From Cololabis saira (lineage: Eukaryota; Chordata; Actinopteri; Beloniformes; Belonidae), in contig NC_084590.1 in the NCBI RefSeq assembly GCF_033807715.1, forward strand, positions 4,875,593 through 4,939,592: 64,000 bases of DNA. The letters run 5' to 3'. Both the position numbers and the translations under genes were made by a program. Within the stretch, counting starts at the first letter, position 1. Every line of letters begins with the position of its first letter. The notes under the pieces were generated by a model, which saw only the letters and a list, made by a program, of their open reading frames with translations, had not been told where the DNA came from and searched no databases. Below are positions 37,900 to 50,215 of this stretch, in pieces.

Positions 37900-38887
37900 G
37901 CATCAATAACCCTTTTAAAACCTGAATATTGGCAATAACCCGGTTTTGCACGTCCATGTAAACACCAATAACCCCTTTGAATAACCCAAATTTGCTCATA
38001 TTGGGGTTTTTAAAAACCCCAATATGAGCCCTGGGTTACTCCTTTTAAAACCTGAATATTGGGTCATGTAAACACCAAACAGAATATCCCCATCAAACGG
38101 AACAGGAATCTGTTTTCTGCACATGCTCTGTTCACAAGGAATCCTGGTCTTTTGAGTCCAGGAAGTTCTTATAAACACGGAGAAACACAAGACCAGGAGG
38201 AGACTAATCACTTCATAAATGTAATGAAGGATATGAACATTTCTGCATTTGTAGACGGTAGAAAGTACCGGGATAGAAGATTTAAAAGAAGGTGAGAGAA
38301 AAGTTGCATGAAGCAGCATTTGTTTTGAATTTGGATACAGGAAGAAGAAGCAGAAATTACGGGAATTAATTACCATGTAAACAGGGATAACCCTGTTTGC
38401 TCACGCATGGAAACGGAATATTCCGAATGTTTCAGTAGGGCTGGGCGATTTTGGACAAAAATAAAATCCCGATTTTTTTCTCCGAAAAGCCAATTTTCGA
38501 TTTCGATTTTCTTTGTAAAACTACAAAAGACAATGGAATAAATTGTTTCAAATATTTTATCTTTATTTTTAAAGAAAAATAGCAAACAAATGTCCCTATT
38601 GGGAATTAAGTGCAATTGAAAGATACTGTAGATCCTCCCTGAGTTTAGTAAAGTGACAACATTTACAATTTCCTTGACCAAACAAAGATGACTAGACGAG
38701 CTCCGTCTGTAATGCAGCCAGCTGCAAAAAAGGAAAATCCATTTTCCAATTTTCCTTTTTTTTAACATCGTCTTGATTAATAAATCCGATTTAGATTTAA
38801 AATCGATTAATCGCACAGCCCTATGTTTCAGTAACCGGAATATTAGCAATAACCTGAATTTTGACTGCATGTAAACGTAGTCAGTGA
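37900..38887 (-). mobile_element. Repeat family W, copy 2, with nested hAT
   Basis: Reverse orientation of the family at 5574-6198. It is interrupted by a 388-bp hAT MITE (38436-38823). It contains a 36-bp perfect palindrome at 37994-38029 formed by GCTCATATTGGGGTTTTT and its inverse. Confidence 0.88.
38436..38823. mobile_element. hAT MITE nested in family W
   Basis: Perfect 8-bp duplication TGTTTCAG (38428-38435 and 38824-38831). Ends are TAGGGCTGGGCGATTTT and AATCGCACAGCCCTA. The W copy at 5574 keeps the uninterrupted target (GGTTACTGAAACATTC on +), an empty site. Confidence 0.93.
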
Positions 38888-38889
38888 CT

Positions 38890-40017
38890 GCTGACCCGCC
38901 TGGGGGGGCTTGATCATTAATAAAGCAGCAGTTCAAAAGTGAAAGGTCTGTTTTGGATGTGGATTTCTAAATCCATTGACACCCCCCCACCCCCAATCCT
39001 CACCCTCCACTCTTTCTCTCAAGCACTATTATGGCCTTTCTGTTGCTTCCTGGACAGATTTTCCACCTCGTCGTTCCCTTCCCTCATCACAAAAGGTGGC
39101 TGCCCAGACTGCGAGGGCGTAGCACTTGTGAAGGGCTTTCAGGAGTTGCCCTGGTACAGGCCTCTCTTAGTGGGGGGGGGTGAAGGACACGGTTTGGATA
39201 ATGGTCTCCTCTCCCCCCTACAGAAGTCATGCAGCATTGTTGGCCAGTGGAGGTCTTAAAGACAGACCGGTGGAAGACCACAAAGCACAGCTTTGGCAGG
39301 GCTAATGAAACTCAGAGCTACACGTTAATGATCTAAAAGACTGGACCAAAACACTCAGCGCTCCCTTTCCGCTCACATCCAACCTCCTCTTGATCGCTCC
39401 TTCCAAATAATGACAAGGCACTCCGCCGCTCTACCTTTATTGTAAGCTTTGATGTGTGCCTTGTTTTCTTTTTCCTCCGTGCCCCCCTCCCTGCTTTTCA
39501 TTCCTTTATGTTACTTGGCTGTCACTCATCTATTAGGGCAACAAATGGAACAAGGAAAACATTCAGCGGGCGTATTGTGGTGGGCCCACTGGTTGGCTCT
39601 TTATATCTTTTCAAAGCACTTGAACTTGGAATTTTTCCTTGCTCTCCGCCGACAGGATACACGTTTTTTGTCGCGGCCATTGTCAGAGTATTGCACACGT
39701 ATTTGCTTTACGATCCACAAGTCCGTACTCCTGTAGTTTAATGTAGCTGTTTAGCTTTTCTATATGCTACAGTGTCTCTTCCCTTTGTGGAAGTGAGCTG
39801 CTGCGTTACGTAGAGAATTACAGAACCAGCAGAAATCATGTCGTCTCTCTGAACATCACGCACAGATACACGCACACACATGCACACGGAAATAATGAAA
39901 ATGAAAAATAAATCCTTTTTTTGTCCAGTTTCCGGGGGGGGGGCACTTGGCCTTCCTGCTCCTTGCTCTGCACTAAAAAGCAAAAAATGCCAAATGTGAT
40001 AGAAAAAAAATTCATAA
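38890..40017. other. Unique intron sequence
   Basis: No feature supported. Confidence 0.4.
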
Positions 40018-40706
40018 GGGTCAATGACGAATAAGGATTTTCAACAGGTCAATTTTAAAATAATAAAAAAAAGTGAAAAAAAAATCTATTGCTGTAGTTC
40101 AAACATTAAGAATGTTGTGTACACATAAATTCATATAAAAATTTTAAATTAAGTGATTTTATCTTTTGTCAGGATGAATTGGTACTAGCCTTAAAAAAGG
40201 TCATGTGGTGCAACCATGATTTATATTAAAATAAATTTTTTTTTTTTTTTTTACACATTTTCAGTATTATACAAAAATGGTTGTTTTTTTAATGGTGATA
40301 TTTGATATTTGATATACATGATATTTCATAAAATGGACATAATCAGTCAAACTTTGTTTGTATATTATAATGGAAATGTAAATACAAATGTGTGTAAATC
40401 TTACACACTACAAGATACTTCAGAAATCATGCCAGATAGAAGAAGATTGATTTAAAAACATTTAGAGTGATTTCAAAAACAAGTTTTCAAAACCAGAGTC
40501 CTGGTCGGACGGTTGCACCTCATGACATTTAGACACTTAAAACAACAACAAAATCCCAAATAACTAGTATTTTTTGTAAAACTCAAGTGAGTCCATATGT
40601 GGGACAGGTAGGTCATATATCTGGTATTTTTTTATCCACTTAAACCCTTTTTGAATTGAAAAAAAAAACAGTTTTTCAGAAAATATAGGCATCACGTCAT
40701 TGACCC
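40018..40706. mobile_element. MITE with GGGTCAATGAC termini, copy 2
   Basis: Ends GGGTCAATGACG and ACGTCATTGACCC. It is homologous to 24453-25011 with internal length differences. It ends six bases before the Tc1 element at 40712. Confidence 0.8.
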
Positions 40707-41099
40707 ACATACAGTGCCTTGCGAAAGTATTTGGCCCCCTTGAACTGTGTGACCTTTTGCCACATTTCAGTCTTGAAACATAAAGATATAAAACTGTTTT
40801 TGTGAAGAATCAACAACAAGTGGGACACAATCATGAAGTGGAATGAAATGTATTGGATATTTCAAACTTTTTTAACAAATAAAAAACTGAAAAAGTGGGC
40901 GTGCAAAATGATTCAGACCCCTTTACTTTCAGTGCAGCAAACTGTGTCCAGAAGTTCAGTGAGGATCTCTGAATGATCCAGTGTTGACCTAAATGACTAA
41001 TGATGATAAATGGAATCCACCTGTGTGTAATCACGTCTCTGTATAAATGCACCTGCACCGTGATCGTCTCAGAGGTCTGTGTAAAGTGCAGAGAGCATC

Positions 41100-42108
41100 A
41101 TGAAGAACAAGGAACACACCAGGCAGGTCCCAGATACTGTTGTGGAGAAGTTTAAAGCTGGATTTGGATACAAAAACATTTCCCAAGCTTTAAACATCCC
41201 AAGGAGCACTGTGCAAGTGATAATATTGAAATGGAAGGAGTATTACACCACTGCAAATCTACCAAGACCTGGCTGTCCCTCTACACTTTCAGCTCATACA
41301 AGGAGAAGACTGATCAGAGATGCAGCCAAGAGGCCCGTGATCACTCTGGATGAACTGCAGAGGTCAGAGGTCAGGGGTCACCTACAGCTGAGGTGGGAGA
41401 CTCTGTCCATACCACAACAATCAGTCGTATACTGCACAATTCTGACCTTTATGGAAGAGTGGCAAGAAGACAGCCATTTCTTAAAGATATCCATATAAAG
41501 TGTCGTTTAAAGTTTGCCACAAGCCACCGGGGAGACACAAACATGTGGAAGAAGCTGCTCTGGTCAGATGAGACCTAAATCAAACTTTTTGGCAACAATG
41601 CAAGACGTTATGTTTGGCGTAAAAGCCACACAGCTCATCACCCTCAACACACCATCCCCACTGTCAAACATGGTGGTGGCAGCCTCATGGTTTGGGCCTG
41701 CTTTTCTTCAGCAGGGACAGGGAAGATGGTTAAAATTGATGGGAAGATGGATGGAGCCAAATACAGGACCATTCTGGAAGAAAACCTGATGGAGGCTGCA
41801 AAAGACCTGAGACTGGGACGGAGATTTGTCTTCCAACAAGACAATGATCCAAAACATAAAGCAAAATCTACAATGGAATGGTTCACAAAAACATATCCAG
41901 GTGTCCAGACCTGAATCTAATGGAGAATTTGTGGAAAGAACTGAAAACTGCTGTTCACAAACGCTCTTCATCCAACCTCACTGAGCTCCAGCTGTTTGGC
42001 AAGGAGGAATGGGCAAAAAAGTCTCTCGATGTGCAAAACTGATATAGACAAACCCCAAGTGACTTACAGCTGGAATCCCAGCAAAAGGTGGCGCTACAAG
42101 GTATTAAC
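41100..42108 (+). pseudogene. Second Tc1 transposase, broken
   Basis: Starts MKNKEHTRQVPDTVVEKFKA. Helix-turn-helix GYKNISQALNIPRSTVQVII is intact. A frameshift lies near 41370-41395. The next frame has WKKLLWSDET with the first catalytic Asp, ending at a TAA stop (41576-41578). Further on, [14 protein letters not shown] carries the second Asp. The MENLW Glu near 41920 is still encoded but in another frame. At least two frameshifts and one stop make it non-functional. The end of the gene abuts the nested MITE. Confidence 0.9.
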
Positions 42109-42457
42109 TTAAAGGAGCATGAGGCAGGATTGAGGCAGGATTTATGAAAAAAATGCGTATACGTTTTAAGTTTTCTAGTAATAATGTCAGATGAAGCGTT
42201 CCAAACCCAAAAGAATGAGCCCTCTAGTGTATCTCTCCGTTGCCTTGAACAGGCTGTGTGCTGCAAAATGTGCTGCAATTCGGACCCCGAATTTCCCGCG
42301 CTGTCCTGCGGATGTGACGTCACATGACGCTGCATGCACGTTCTCCCCGTTCTCCCGTGCCGGCTTCACTGTTGGCTGCAGTACCCCCGACGGCCGTCGT
42401 GGTGAAGGGTGGCGCTAGAGAGTCTCATTTCTTAAAAGGAGCCTCATGCTCCTTTAA
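42109..42457. mobile_element. T2/Kolobok-like MITE nested in Tc1
   Basis: TTAA at both edges (42109-42112 and 42454-42457). Inverted termini TTAAAGGAGCATGAGGC and GCCTCATGCTCCTTTAA, fitting TTAAAGGRR. It interrupts the sequence between the Tc1 stop region and its right inverted terminus. It contains a perfect CRE palindrome at 42315-42322. Confidence 0.88.
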
Positions 42458-42680
42458 GGGGGCTGAATCATTTTGCACGCCCAATTTTTCAGTTTTTTAT
42501 TTGTTAAAAAAGTTTGAAATGTACAATAAATTTCGTTCCACTTCATGATTGTGTCCGACTCCCACTCGTTGTTGATTCTTCACAAAAAATTACAGTTTTA
42601 TATCTTTATGTTTGGAGCCTGAAATGTGGCAAAAGGTCACAAATTTCAAGGGGGCCAAATACTTTCGCAAGGCACTGTGT

Positions 42681-42683
42681 ATG

Positions 42684-42734
<51 letters not shown>
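42681..42734. repeat. (TA)n microsatellite next to Tc1
   Basis: ATGTATGT followed by about 22 TA units, starting directly at the right end of the Tc1 element. Confidence 0.95.
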
Positions 42735-42737
<3 letters not shown>

Positions 42738-43580
42738 CTGCTGTAAACGTCTCCGGGCCCGTGGAACTACTGGTGAACTGCTCGTCAATAACCGTGTGAG
42801 TCGGTAATCAATCAGCCAGCCCAGATTTTAGGGACGATAATTCTCACAGACTCACTCATTACTGTTTCATCTAAAAACAAGAAATGCTCTCTGCAGCTGA
42901 AACAAGATCACTTTTTGATGAAGTTGACAATTACATTTAACAAGAATGAACCGATGCATAAAAAATACAATCACATTTAGTCCACATTTTAGTTAAATTT
43001 CAAAAGGTCCCACTTCTAAGGTAGAGGCCGGTGCTAGTGGCTGAGCCAGTAACTCCCTCTCCGGGGTCATTAGGCTCCAGGAGTCCCCTGACACGGCCTG
43101 ATTGTGTTTGACTGCAGCTTTACGGTGCACGCCAGTGGAGATACGTTTCTCTGGATCATCTGTCTCTGTGGGTGTTATTACGTGTTTGCCCCCTGTTTGT
43201 GTGCGTGTGTGTTGGGCCGGTGTGCGCAGCCTTTTGATTGGCCTTGATGAACAGACTGCCAGGCCCTGGAAGGGGAGGCTTTGAAATGTGCCATCTTGAG
43301 CTGGTTATTTCCAATCATCCTGCAGGAGACCTTGAACCTAGGGTTGCATGTTTGCGTGCATCCAGAGCTGGGAGGTGGTGGTTCGCTCCCACACACTCAC
43401 ATGCAACCCAAAGAGAGGGGGGGGGGGTTTCCATGTTCAAACATGGCTCAGAAAGGTGCAGCATATTAAAGAATGTCTTATGCTGGTCTGGGACGCACTT
43501 CTAACGGCATTTTATGACATTCCTGAAAAGTGATGAACTAAAACATGATCCATGCATATAAGACTTCATCATTCACAATA
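42735..43580. other. Unique intron sequence
   Basis: No gene or repeat recognised. Confidence 0.4.
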
Positions 43581-43869
43581 CAGGACTGTCTCAGAACATT
43601 AAAATATTGTGATAAAGTTCTTTATTTTCTGTAATGCAATTAAAAAAAAACCAAAATGTCATACATTCTGGATTCATTACTATATCCTATCAAAAAAAAA
43701 TGGATTATTCTGTGAATCTTAAACTGTAAGCCATAATCAGCAATATTAAAATAATAAAAGGCTTGCAATATTTCAGTTGATTTGTAATGAATCCAGAATG
43801 TATGACATTTTTGTTTTTGTAAGTGCATTACAGAAAATCACAATATTCTAATTTTCTGAGACAGTCCTG
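43581..43869. mobile_element. Palindromic TA-flanked MITE, copy 3
   Basis: CAGGACTGTCTCAGAACATT at the left, inverse at the right (TTTTCTGAGACAGTCCTG), with TA on both sides. The two arms are inverted, with a shortened centre. Confidence 0.9.
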
Positions 43870-43894
43870 TATGTGTTTTAGGACAATTACCTGG

Positions 43895-44482
43895 AAAAGG
43901 GTTTGATTGATGTTTATATATTTTATGTTCTGCTCCACAAGCTCTTGCTTTCTTTTTTTGTATATGTATGTCTTTGTACGTTTTGACCGTATAGAAACGT
44001 AATTCTCGTCAGTTGTGTGAAATAAGACCTGGAAACAGGCATTGTGGTATAGAATTGTCAAATTGGTTTAATTCACCGTATGAATTGTTACAGATTATTT
44101 TCTAATACTGTATTCGACCCGGTCTTTGTACGTTTTGACCGCATAGAAACGTAATTCTCGTCAGTTGTGTGAAATAAGACCTGGAAACAGGCATTGTGGT
44201 ATAGAATTGTCAAATTGGTTTAATTCACCGTATGAATTGTTACAGATTATTTTCTAATACTGTATTCGACCCGGTCTTTGTACGTTTTGACTGTATAGAA
44301 ACGTAATTCTTGCCATTTTAAGAATGAGATGTACCTGCTGTACTTAAATGCCCTTACTTTTTAACAACTTGTGCTTTTTATTATTTTACCTCTTTTCTTA
44401 TAATTTTATTTCATTTTATTTATTGTTTACTGTTTAATTGTGTGTTGCCGCTTTTAATGTTGATGTAAAACACTTTGAATTA
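43895..44482 (-). repeat. Repeat family U, copy 2 (inverted)
   Basis: Continuous inverted counterpart of the pieces at 28113-28275 and 29898-30130. It includes AACAACTTGTGCTTTTTATT and TGATGTAAAACACTTTGAAT. It shows what U looks like without a Tc1 insertion, apart from the internal tandem duplication described separately. It ends about 100 bp before bcas3 exon C. Confidence 0.65.
43970..44311. repeat. 152-bp tandem duplication, 2.2 copies
   Basis: The block starting GTCTTTGTACGTTTTGACC begins at 43970, 44122 and 44274, an exact 152-bp period. The units are almost identical (CCGTAT/CCGCAT/CTGTAT). Family U copy 1 near 30040-30120 has a single unit, so the duplication is specific to this copy. 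Confidence 0.93.
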
Positions 44483-44562
44483 CCTTTTTTTTTTTCCTTT
44501 TTCTGGCCTTGATGTCCTTGCACTGTCTGTGTAAATGCACTGGACCGGTCCGGGATGAATGA

Positions 44563-44736
<174 letters not shown>

Positions 44737-44740
44737 TAGG

Positions 44741-44741
<1 letters not shown>

Positions 44742-44815
<74 letters not shown>
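44742..44815. repeat. (CA)n microsatellite at the exon C donor
   Basis: About 37 CA units starting six bases after the exon C 5' splice site. Confidence 0.97.
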
Positions 44816-44818
<3 letters not shown>

Positions 44819-44957
44819 GCCCCAGCTAACCACACCACAGCACAATCCCCCAACCCCATCACAGCACCAGGAAGTTAGTACATTAGTCATCCTTCTGATA
44901 TACAAATACTACCACACATTTGGATTTGACCTCCTTATTAAAGGTCATACGCTAGAA

Positions 44958-45478
44958 CAGGTGTCGGCAACCCAAAATGTTTTAGAGCCATATTGGACCA
45001 AAAACACAAAAAAACAAATATGTCTGGAGCCACAAAAAATGAAAAGTCTTGTATAAGCCTTAGAATGAAGACAACACATGCTGCATGTAGCTATATTAGT
45101 TATAACTGGGGGAACATTCTTTTTTTCATTATGCACTTCGAGAAAAAAGTCGAAATGTCGAGAAAAGTCAAAACTTCGAGAAAAAAATGTTGAAATGTCG
45201 AGAAAAAAGTCGAAATTTCGAGAAAAAAAGTAGAAAATGTTGAAATTAAAAAGGAAAGGAAAAAGGAAGGAAAAAAGAGAAAAAAAAGAAAAAAAAGGAG
45301 GAAAAAAAAGAAAATAGGAGAAAAAAAGAGAAATAAATGGAAAAAGAAAAAAAAGAACAAAGGAAAATAAAGAAAAAAAAGGAAAAAAAAGGTCAAACTT
45401 TTTTGAAAAAGCTCCAGGAGCCACTAGGGTGGCTCTAGACCCGCATGCGGCTCTAGAGCCGCGGGTTGCCGACCCCCG
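44958..45478 (-). mobile_element. hAT-like MITE (GTCGGCAACCC family), copy 1
   Basis: Ends CAGGTGTCGGCAACCC and GGGTTGCCGACCCCCG. The flanks CGCTAGAA and TGCTATAA are a degenerate 8-bp duplication. It has GCGGCTCTAGAGCCGC and TCTGGAGCCACAAAAAATG blocks. The interior holds X-type TCGAAATGTCGAG units (45115-45240) and a purine-rich stretch (45240-45400). Sister copy at 55422-55891 in the opposite direction. Confidence 0.82.
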
Positions 45479-45526
45479 TGCTATAAGCTAGATTTATTAA
45501 GGTTTTATGCAGTCAAAAGTACATAT

Positions 45527-45610
45527 AGAATAGAATAGAAAGCCTTTATTAGGCAGCAGCTCCATAAAAGTGCACACATGTAAAGACTATGTAAAAAAAA
45601 AAATACATAT
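45527..45610. repeat. Interspersed repeat tail, copy 2
   Basis: TAGAATAGAATAGAAAGCCT then AGCAGCTCCATAAAAGTGCA, as at 6964-7104. Confidence 0.6.
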
Positions 45611-47336
45611 GACACTCAAGTCTGTTCATTTATAGAAAATATCATCCATTATAGTTTCAGTGTGATCTGATGTATCAACATTTAAAGATAAATAACGTTT
45701 TGGAAAAGGTTACAAAGCATTTGCTATTTCTTTATGTAGATGCAGACATTATTTGTCGCTTTGTCGTTGATTTAAAACTCTTTGAAATCATGTTCAACGC
45801 CAGTGCTTCCTCATCGTCACCTTAGAAATCCTGACCAGATTTGGGCTCAGGGTGTATGAGAGGTTAATCGGGTTAAAAGAGCACATGTTAAATGGGCTTT
45901 ATGTAGTTTTGTAGTTTTTTGCTGACAACAAAATAAGTTTCCCCACTGAGGGAGAAAATAAAGGATATCTTATCTTATTTCCATGGATGTGCTGTATTGT
46001 CTCCCGAGTTTACATGAATGCACATCAACAGGGACTGCAGCGCCCCTTCAAACTGCTGCTTATTGTTTCAGTGCGTTGTAAACCTTTTTGCAAGCAGCTT
46101 GAAGGATATAAAACAGGGAAATGTGTATTTCCTCGTTTCTTTTCTTGGATAACAGTGCTTTTCTTAGAACAGAAGCAATAAAACATTTAGTTTAGGATGT
46201 ACAACAACACCTGCCGGATGTTTCTCATCACATCTGTTCAACACTGAAAAGTTGTGTGCTGATGAACAGATAATACATGTACTGATTTGTGCACGTTACA
46301 AGGGAAAACTACAACTCCAAGGCAACACCAAGTACTCAAATGAAAACATTGAAACATCTTGTTTTTAAGGAACTATCTAACCATCTCACAGCAGCGATTG
46401 AAAATTACAATTTGAGTAAAAGCAAATGTAAACCCTATGACATGATGTGCAAGTGCAGCCTGTGATTCACAGTCTGCTCCTTTAATCGCATCAGCAGTAG
46501 CTCGGTACACGCCACAGCTCTTCCTCATCCACCTCTTTTCTTTCTTTTTTTTGTCTCCTGAAGCAAAAAAAAACCATGTATTTACTGTACAACATGAGAG
46601 GAAAAAGCACATTACATTCATTGGAAAAAAAAAGAGACTTCCCATTAAAGTAGAATCATGTCAGTGATATCACATGGAGTGTAACACTTTTAACTTTGAT
46701 TTTATAATGGATTTAGTTGTGAAAGTTAAACAGCTCTGCTCTCATCCACCTCTGTCTCTATTTTCCCCTTTGGATCTTTGCCATACATTGAAATTATGTA
46801 GTTTTAAGGCCTTGAGCAACTACAGGCCGTTCCTAACTGCATTTACATACAGTACAGGTGGCTTTACAAATATGGGCAGATTTTAATATTTTCATTTAAA
46901 TGTAATTTTCATGCCCTGTTTGAATGGGAAATGCTATAATGATCCAAACAGATGGTGAGGGATTTTTTTCCCCCCGTGATATTTGATAAGTGTACTTTGA
47001 GGATGAAAATAGAGTCCTGATCCTGCGGTCAACGTAAACAGCATTAGGGCCTTTTTCTAAATCATTAAGATAACCTGCAGCGTTCATTGGGGCTGCTGCG
47101 GTGTGTGTATTTGTATTTTTATGAGGTCCCTGCCCTGCTGGTTTGCATGTGTTGTTCCAGTTTTAATATTCATCATCATGTAAGTGCTGCATCTGATAGT
47201 TAAACAGATTACCGCTGCCTTCTAGTTGAGCTTCCTCATTTCTAATTTACAGCTTTTTGAATAGAATATTTGACATAAGGCTTGACATGCTCGATATTTA
47301 TTTATTTAATTCTATTGTACTATTTGTCTGTATATG
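45611..47336. other. Non-repetitive intron stretch
   Basis: No coding recognised apart from a LINE/SINE-like tail at 45945-45980. The 46890-47230 part has mixed composition and no repeats, and is a candidate conserved noncoding element. Confidence 0.4.
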
Positions 47337-47348
47337 TGTGTATATACA

Positions 47349-47408
<60 letters not shown>

Positions 47409-47475
47409 TTTATATATATATATATATATATACACATATATTTATATATACATATATACAGTATATATACACACA
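47337..47475. repeat. (TA)n-rich microsatellite
   Basis: TA runs with ACACATATATTT interruptions repeated twice (47398-47415 and 47430-47447). It is directly followed by a Tc1 end. Confidence 0.95.
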
Positions 47476-47792
47476 CAGTGGGCCAAAAAATTAGTCAGTC
47501 ATCAATTGTGCAAGTTCCACCACTTAAAAAGATGGGAGAGGCCTGTCATTTTCATCATAGTTACACTTCAACTATGAGAGACAGAATGGGGGAAAGACTC
47601 CAGGAAATCACATTGTAGGATTTTTACTGAATTAATTGGTAAATTCCTCAGTAAAATAAGTATTTGGTCAAGATTTCTGACTTTTACAGACCTGTAACTT
47701 TTTCTTTAAGAGGCTCCTCTGTCCTCCAGTTGTTACCTGTTTTAACTGGTTATCAGTATAAAAGACACCTGTCCACCTTGTCAGGCATTATC

Positions 47793-47795
<3 letters not shown>
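47476..47795 (+). mobile_element. Third Tc1-like element, 5' fragment
   Basis: CAGTGGGCCAAAAAATTAGT, GTTCCACCACTTAAAAAGAT, TTTAAGAGGCTCCTCTGTCC and CAGTATAAAAGACACCTGTC are familiar parts of the left end of a fish Tc1-like transposon. The transposase and right terminus are missing. TA repeats lie on both sides. Confidence 0.75.

Positions 47796-47797
<2 letters not shown>

Positions 47798-47862
<65 letters not shown>
47798..47862. repeat. (TA)n microsatellite
   Basis: About 32 TA units following the Tc1 fragment. Confidence 0.96.
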
Positions 47863-47866
<4 letters not shown>

Positions 47867-48372
47867 CATATATTCTTTTCAGGCAGTATTCAGCACTTAA
47901 CCCTACTAGCATGTTGGTTCCTCTCTGACTGCTGATCAGTCTCTGCAGGACGGCTCCACCTTCTTGGTGCTAACAGGAATGTGCTGCTCCATTCATTGTG
48001 TGAGATGTTCCCTCATCATGAAGCATGTAAACTAAACCCTCGGCGGTAATGCAGCGCATCGTTAATTGAACAATTCTGAGCTGAATGACAAATATTATGA
48101 ACAATTTTAATGTCCACAGTTTGGATGATTTATGTCCTAAATACATTTCTGCTCTTAAGGAGACAGAAGTGATGAAGATATGAATGATTAGTCCCAAGTG
48201 GGCTATACCAAGACCAGTTTCAGGACTTTTTAACTCTGTAAAGCTTGTTTCTGTGAAACTTTTGCAAATATTTCACAATATTTGATCACTGCATTCCAGA
48301 GGACAGTCAGTATTAATGCATCAGGACATGCAGCTGTGCAGCCTGTTCCTGCATGCAGGCCGCTGCAGCTAC

Positions 48373-48407
<35 letters not shown>

Positions 48408-48997
48408 CACAGACAGAGCAGCAGGTTTGGCCCCAGAGTAGGAGGTGATATCATATGCTTTTGCGCCGTTCTTGCGCAGGAGCAGCCGAGCACCATCTGT
48501 CCGTCTCTGCACCCAGGCCCCATCTTTCTGTTTCCTGGGTGTGTCTGTGTGTTTGTGTGAGAGGGAGAGCGCTGCAGAGAGAGACGGGAGCATCCAGCAG
48601 CTGTATTTACACCTGTATGAGCAGATCCCTGTTGGCAGGGCAGCAAAGGAACACACCAGCTGCTTAACCTACATTCCCTGCCATGCTGTCTGGCTGTGCA
48701 CCGGTGCACACAAACACCAACACATCCGCACACGTTCACTAAACCTTCACTTTCTTTGTGTGATCGGGCCAACTGCAGGGATCCCTTCATGTGCAGCATT
48801 CTCCTGGAGACCACCAGTGTTCAGATAAGGCTCTCAATCCTAACATCTTTAGTCCAGCTTTAATATTCATCACCATGTAAGTGATGATGAGGACACGGAG
48901 ATCTGTGTGAGGCATCGTGCTTCCAGCGGTGGATGATGAGGTTTCCAATGTGGTCAGAAAAGAACTGACCATCTGTCAAACCTTTTCTGTAAGCATA
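47863..48997. other. Unique intron sequence with (CA)n
   Basis: (CA)n at 48371-48413. The rest is without recognised features. Confidence 0.45.
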
Positions 48998-49347
48998 CAG
49001 GACTGTCTCAGAAAATTGGAATATTGGGATAAAGTCCTTTATTTTCTGTAATGCAAAAATGTCATACATTCTGGATTCATTACAAATCAACTGAAATATT
49101 ACAAGCCTTTTATTATTTTAATATTGCTGATCATGGTTTACAGCTTAAGAAAACTCAACTATCCTATCTCAAAAAATTTGGGAATCTTAATCTTAAACTG
49201 TAAACCATAATCAGCAATATTAAAATAATAAAAGGCTTGCAATATTTCAGTTGATTTGTAATGAATCCAGAATGTATGACATTTTTGTTTTTTTAATTGC
49301 ATTACAGAAAATAAATCACAATATTCAAATTTTCTGAGACAGTCCTG
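48998..49347. mobile_element. Palindromic TA-flanked MITE, copy 4
   Basis: CAGGACTGTCTCAGAAAATT to TTTTCTGAGACAGTCCTG, with TA on both sides. Two inverted arms of about 150 bp each. Confidence 0.92.
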
Positions 49348-49376
49348 TATATCCATCCAGTGATCCAAACATCCAA

Positions 49377-50215
49377 ATGCACTAGTTTATAAAAGCTAAC
49401 TTTTTTTAAATTTAAGTTTTAAATGTGTCCCATTGAGGGACCCGTAGGCCACGACTTCCCTCCTGCTGCTGAGTCATGCTAGTCATAACAGACCTGGACG
49501 ACTCAGGGGAGACTCAGCAAATCTCTGAACGGGAAGTTTATGTATAAAAAGAAAGAAGACGGGACTATCAACAAGAACGCGGTGAATTGTAAATTTGGTA
49601 AAAAAATAATGTTCCTATCAGCAGAGCTGCTCCAGCCTGAATGATCATTTAAACACTAAACATGTCCGGACAAGTTCCACTGTAAACGTTACAGCTACTA
49701 GTACTTGAATCGCTGTATTGATTCAGCTTTAGTTTTAATTTTGAATTGAGAGTCTGCTTAAGTGCCTATTTGAGACTCAGCCTTATTTTATTTCTGAATT
49801 TTATTTATTTAACTGTATTTGCATTGCATTTTTGAATAATGCACCTGGACTAATTGGTTTGCTGATGTGCTTGAACTTTTTCTTTTGAATTTCATTTATG
49901 AAACACACTTCACCAATAAAAATGTGGATTTCAAATATTCTCTTCTTAGTGTATTTAATTGATTAGTCATGCACTGCAATTTTGTAATGTCCTAGAATTC
50001 AAATTCTTTATTTGGGGACCATTAGCAGATATGAGATCAAAATGTGATTAATTAATTATAAATCCTGTAATTAATTAGATTACTTTTTTATAATATATAT
50101 ACCAAAAAATGATATATTTTTTGTATTACACTGACAAATTTACACCTGTACTTTGGGTTATTTGTGCTGTTGAAATTGAAAGGACCAATAAACTTAAAAA
50201 AAAAAAAAGGAAACA
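49377..50215. repeat. Composite of LINE and hAT fragments
   Basis: ACTAGTTTATAAAAGCTAA (49389) and the tail TACTTTGGGTTATTTGTGCT...GGACCAATAAAC (50150-50200) match the LINE fragment at 25104-25540. The segment GTGATTAATTAATTATAAAT (about 50042-50090) matches the end of the hAT element at 22867-23543. Boundaries are not resolvable by eye. Confidence 0.45.

Larger units (their letters stand above)
40712..42677 (+). mobile_element. Second Tc1/mariner transposon, with nested MITE
   Basis: Left terminus CAGTGCCTTGCGAAAGTATT after TA; right terminus AATACTTTCGCAAGGCACTG followed by TG, so the right TA has mutated. It is 1966 bp long because a 349-bp TTAA-flanked MITE has inserted at 42109-42457. 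It carries a degraded transposase. Confidence 0.93.
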
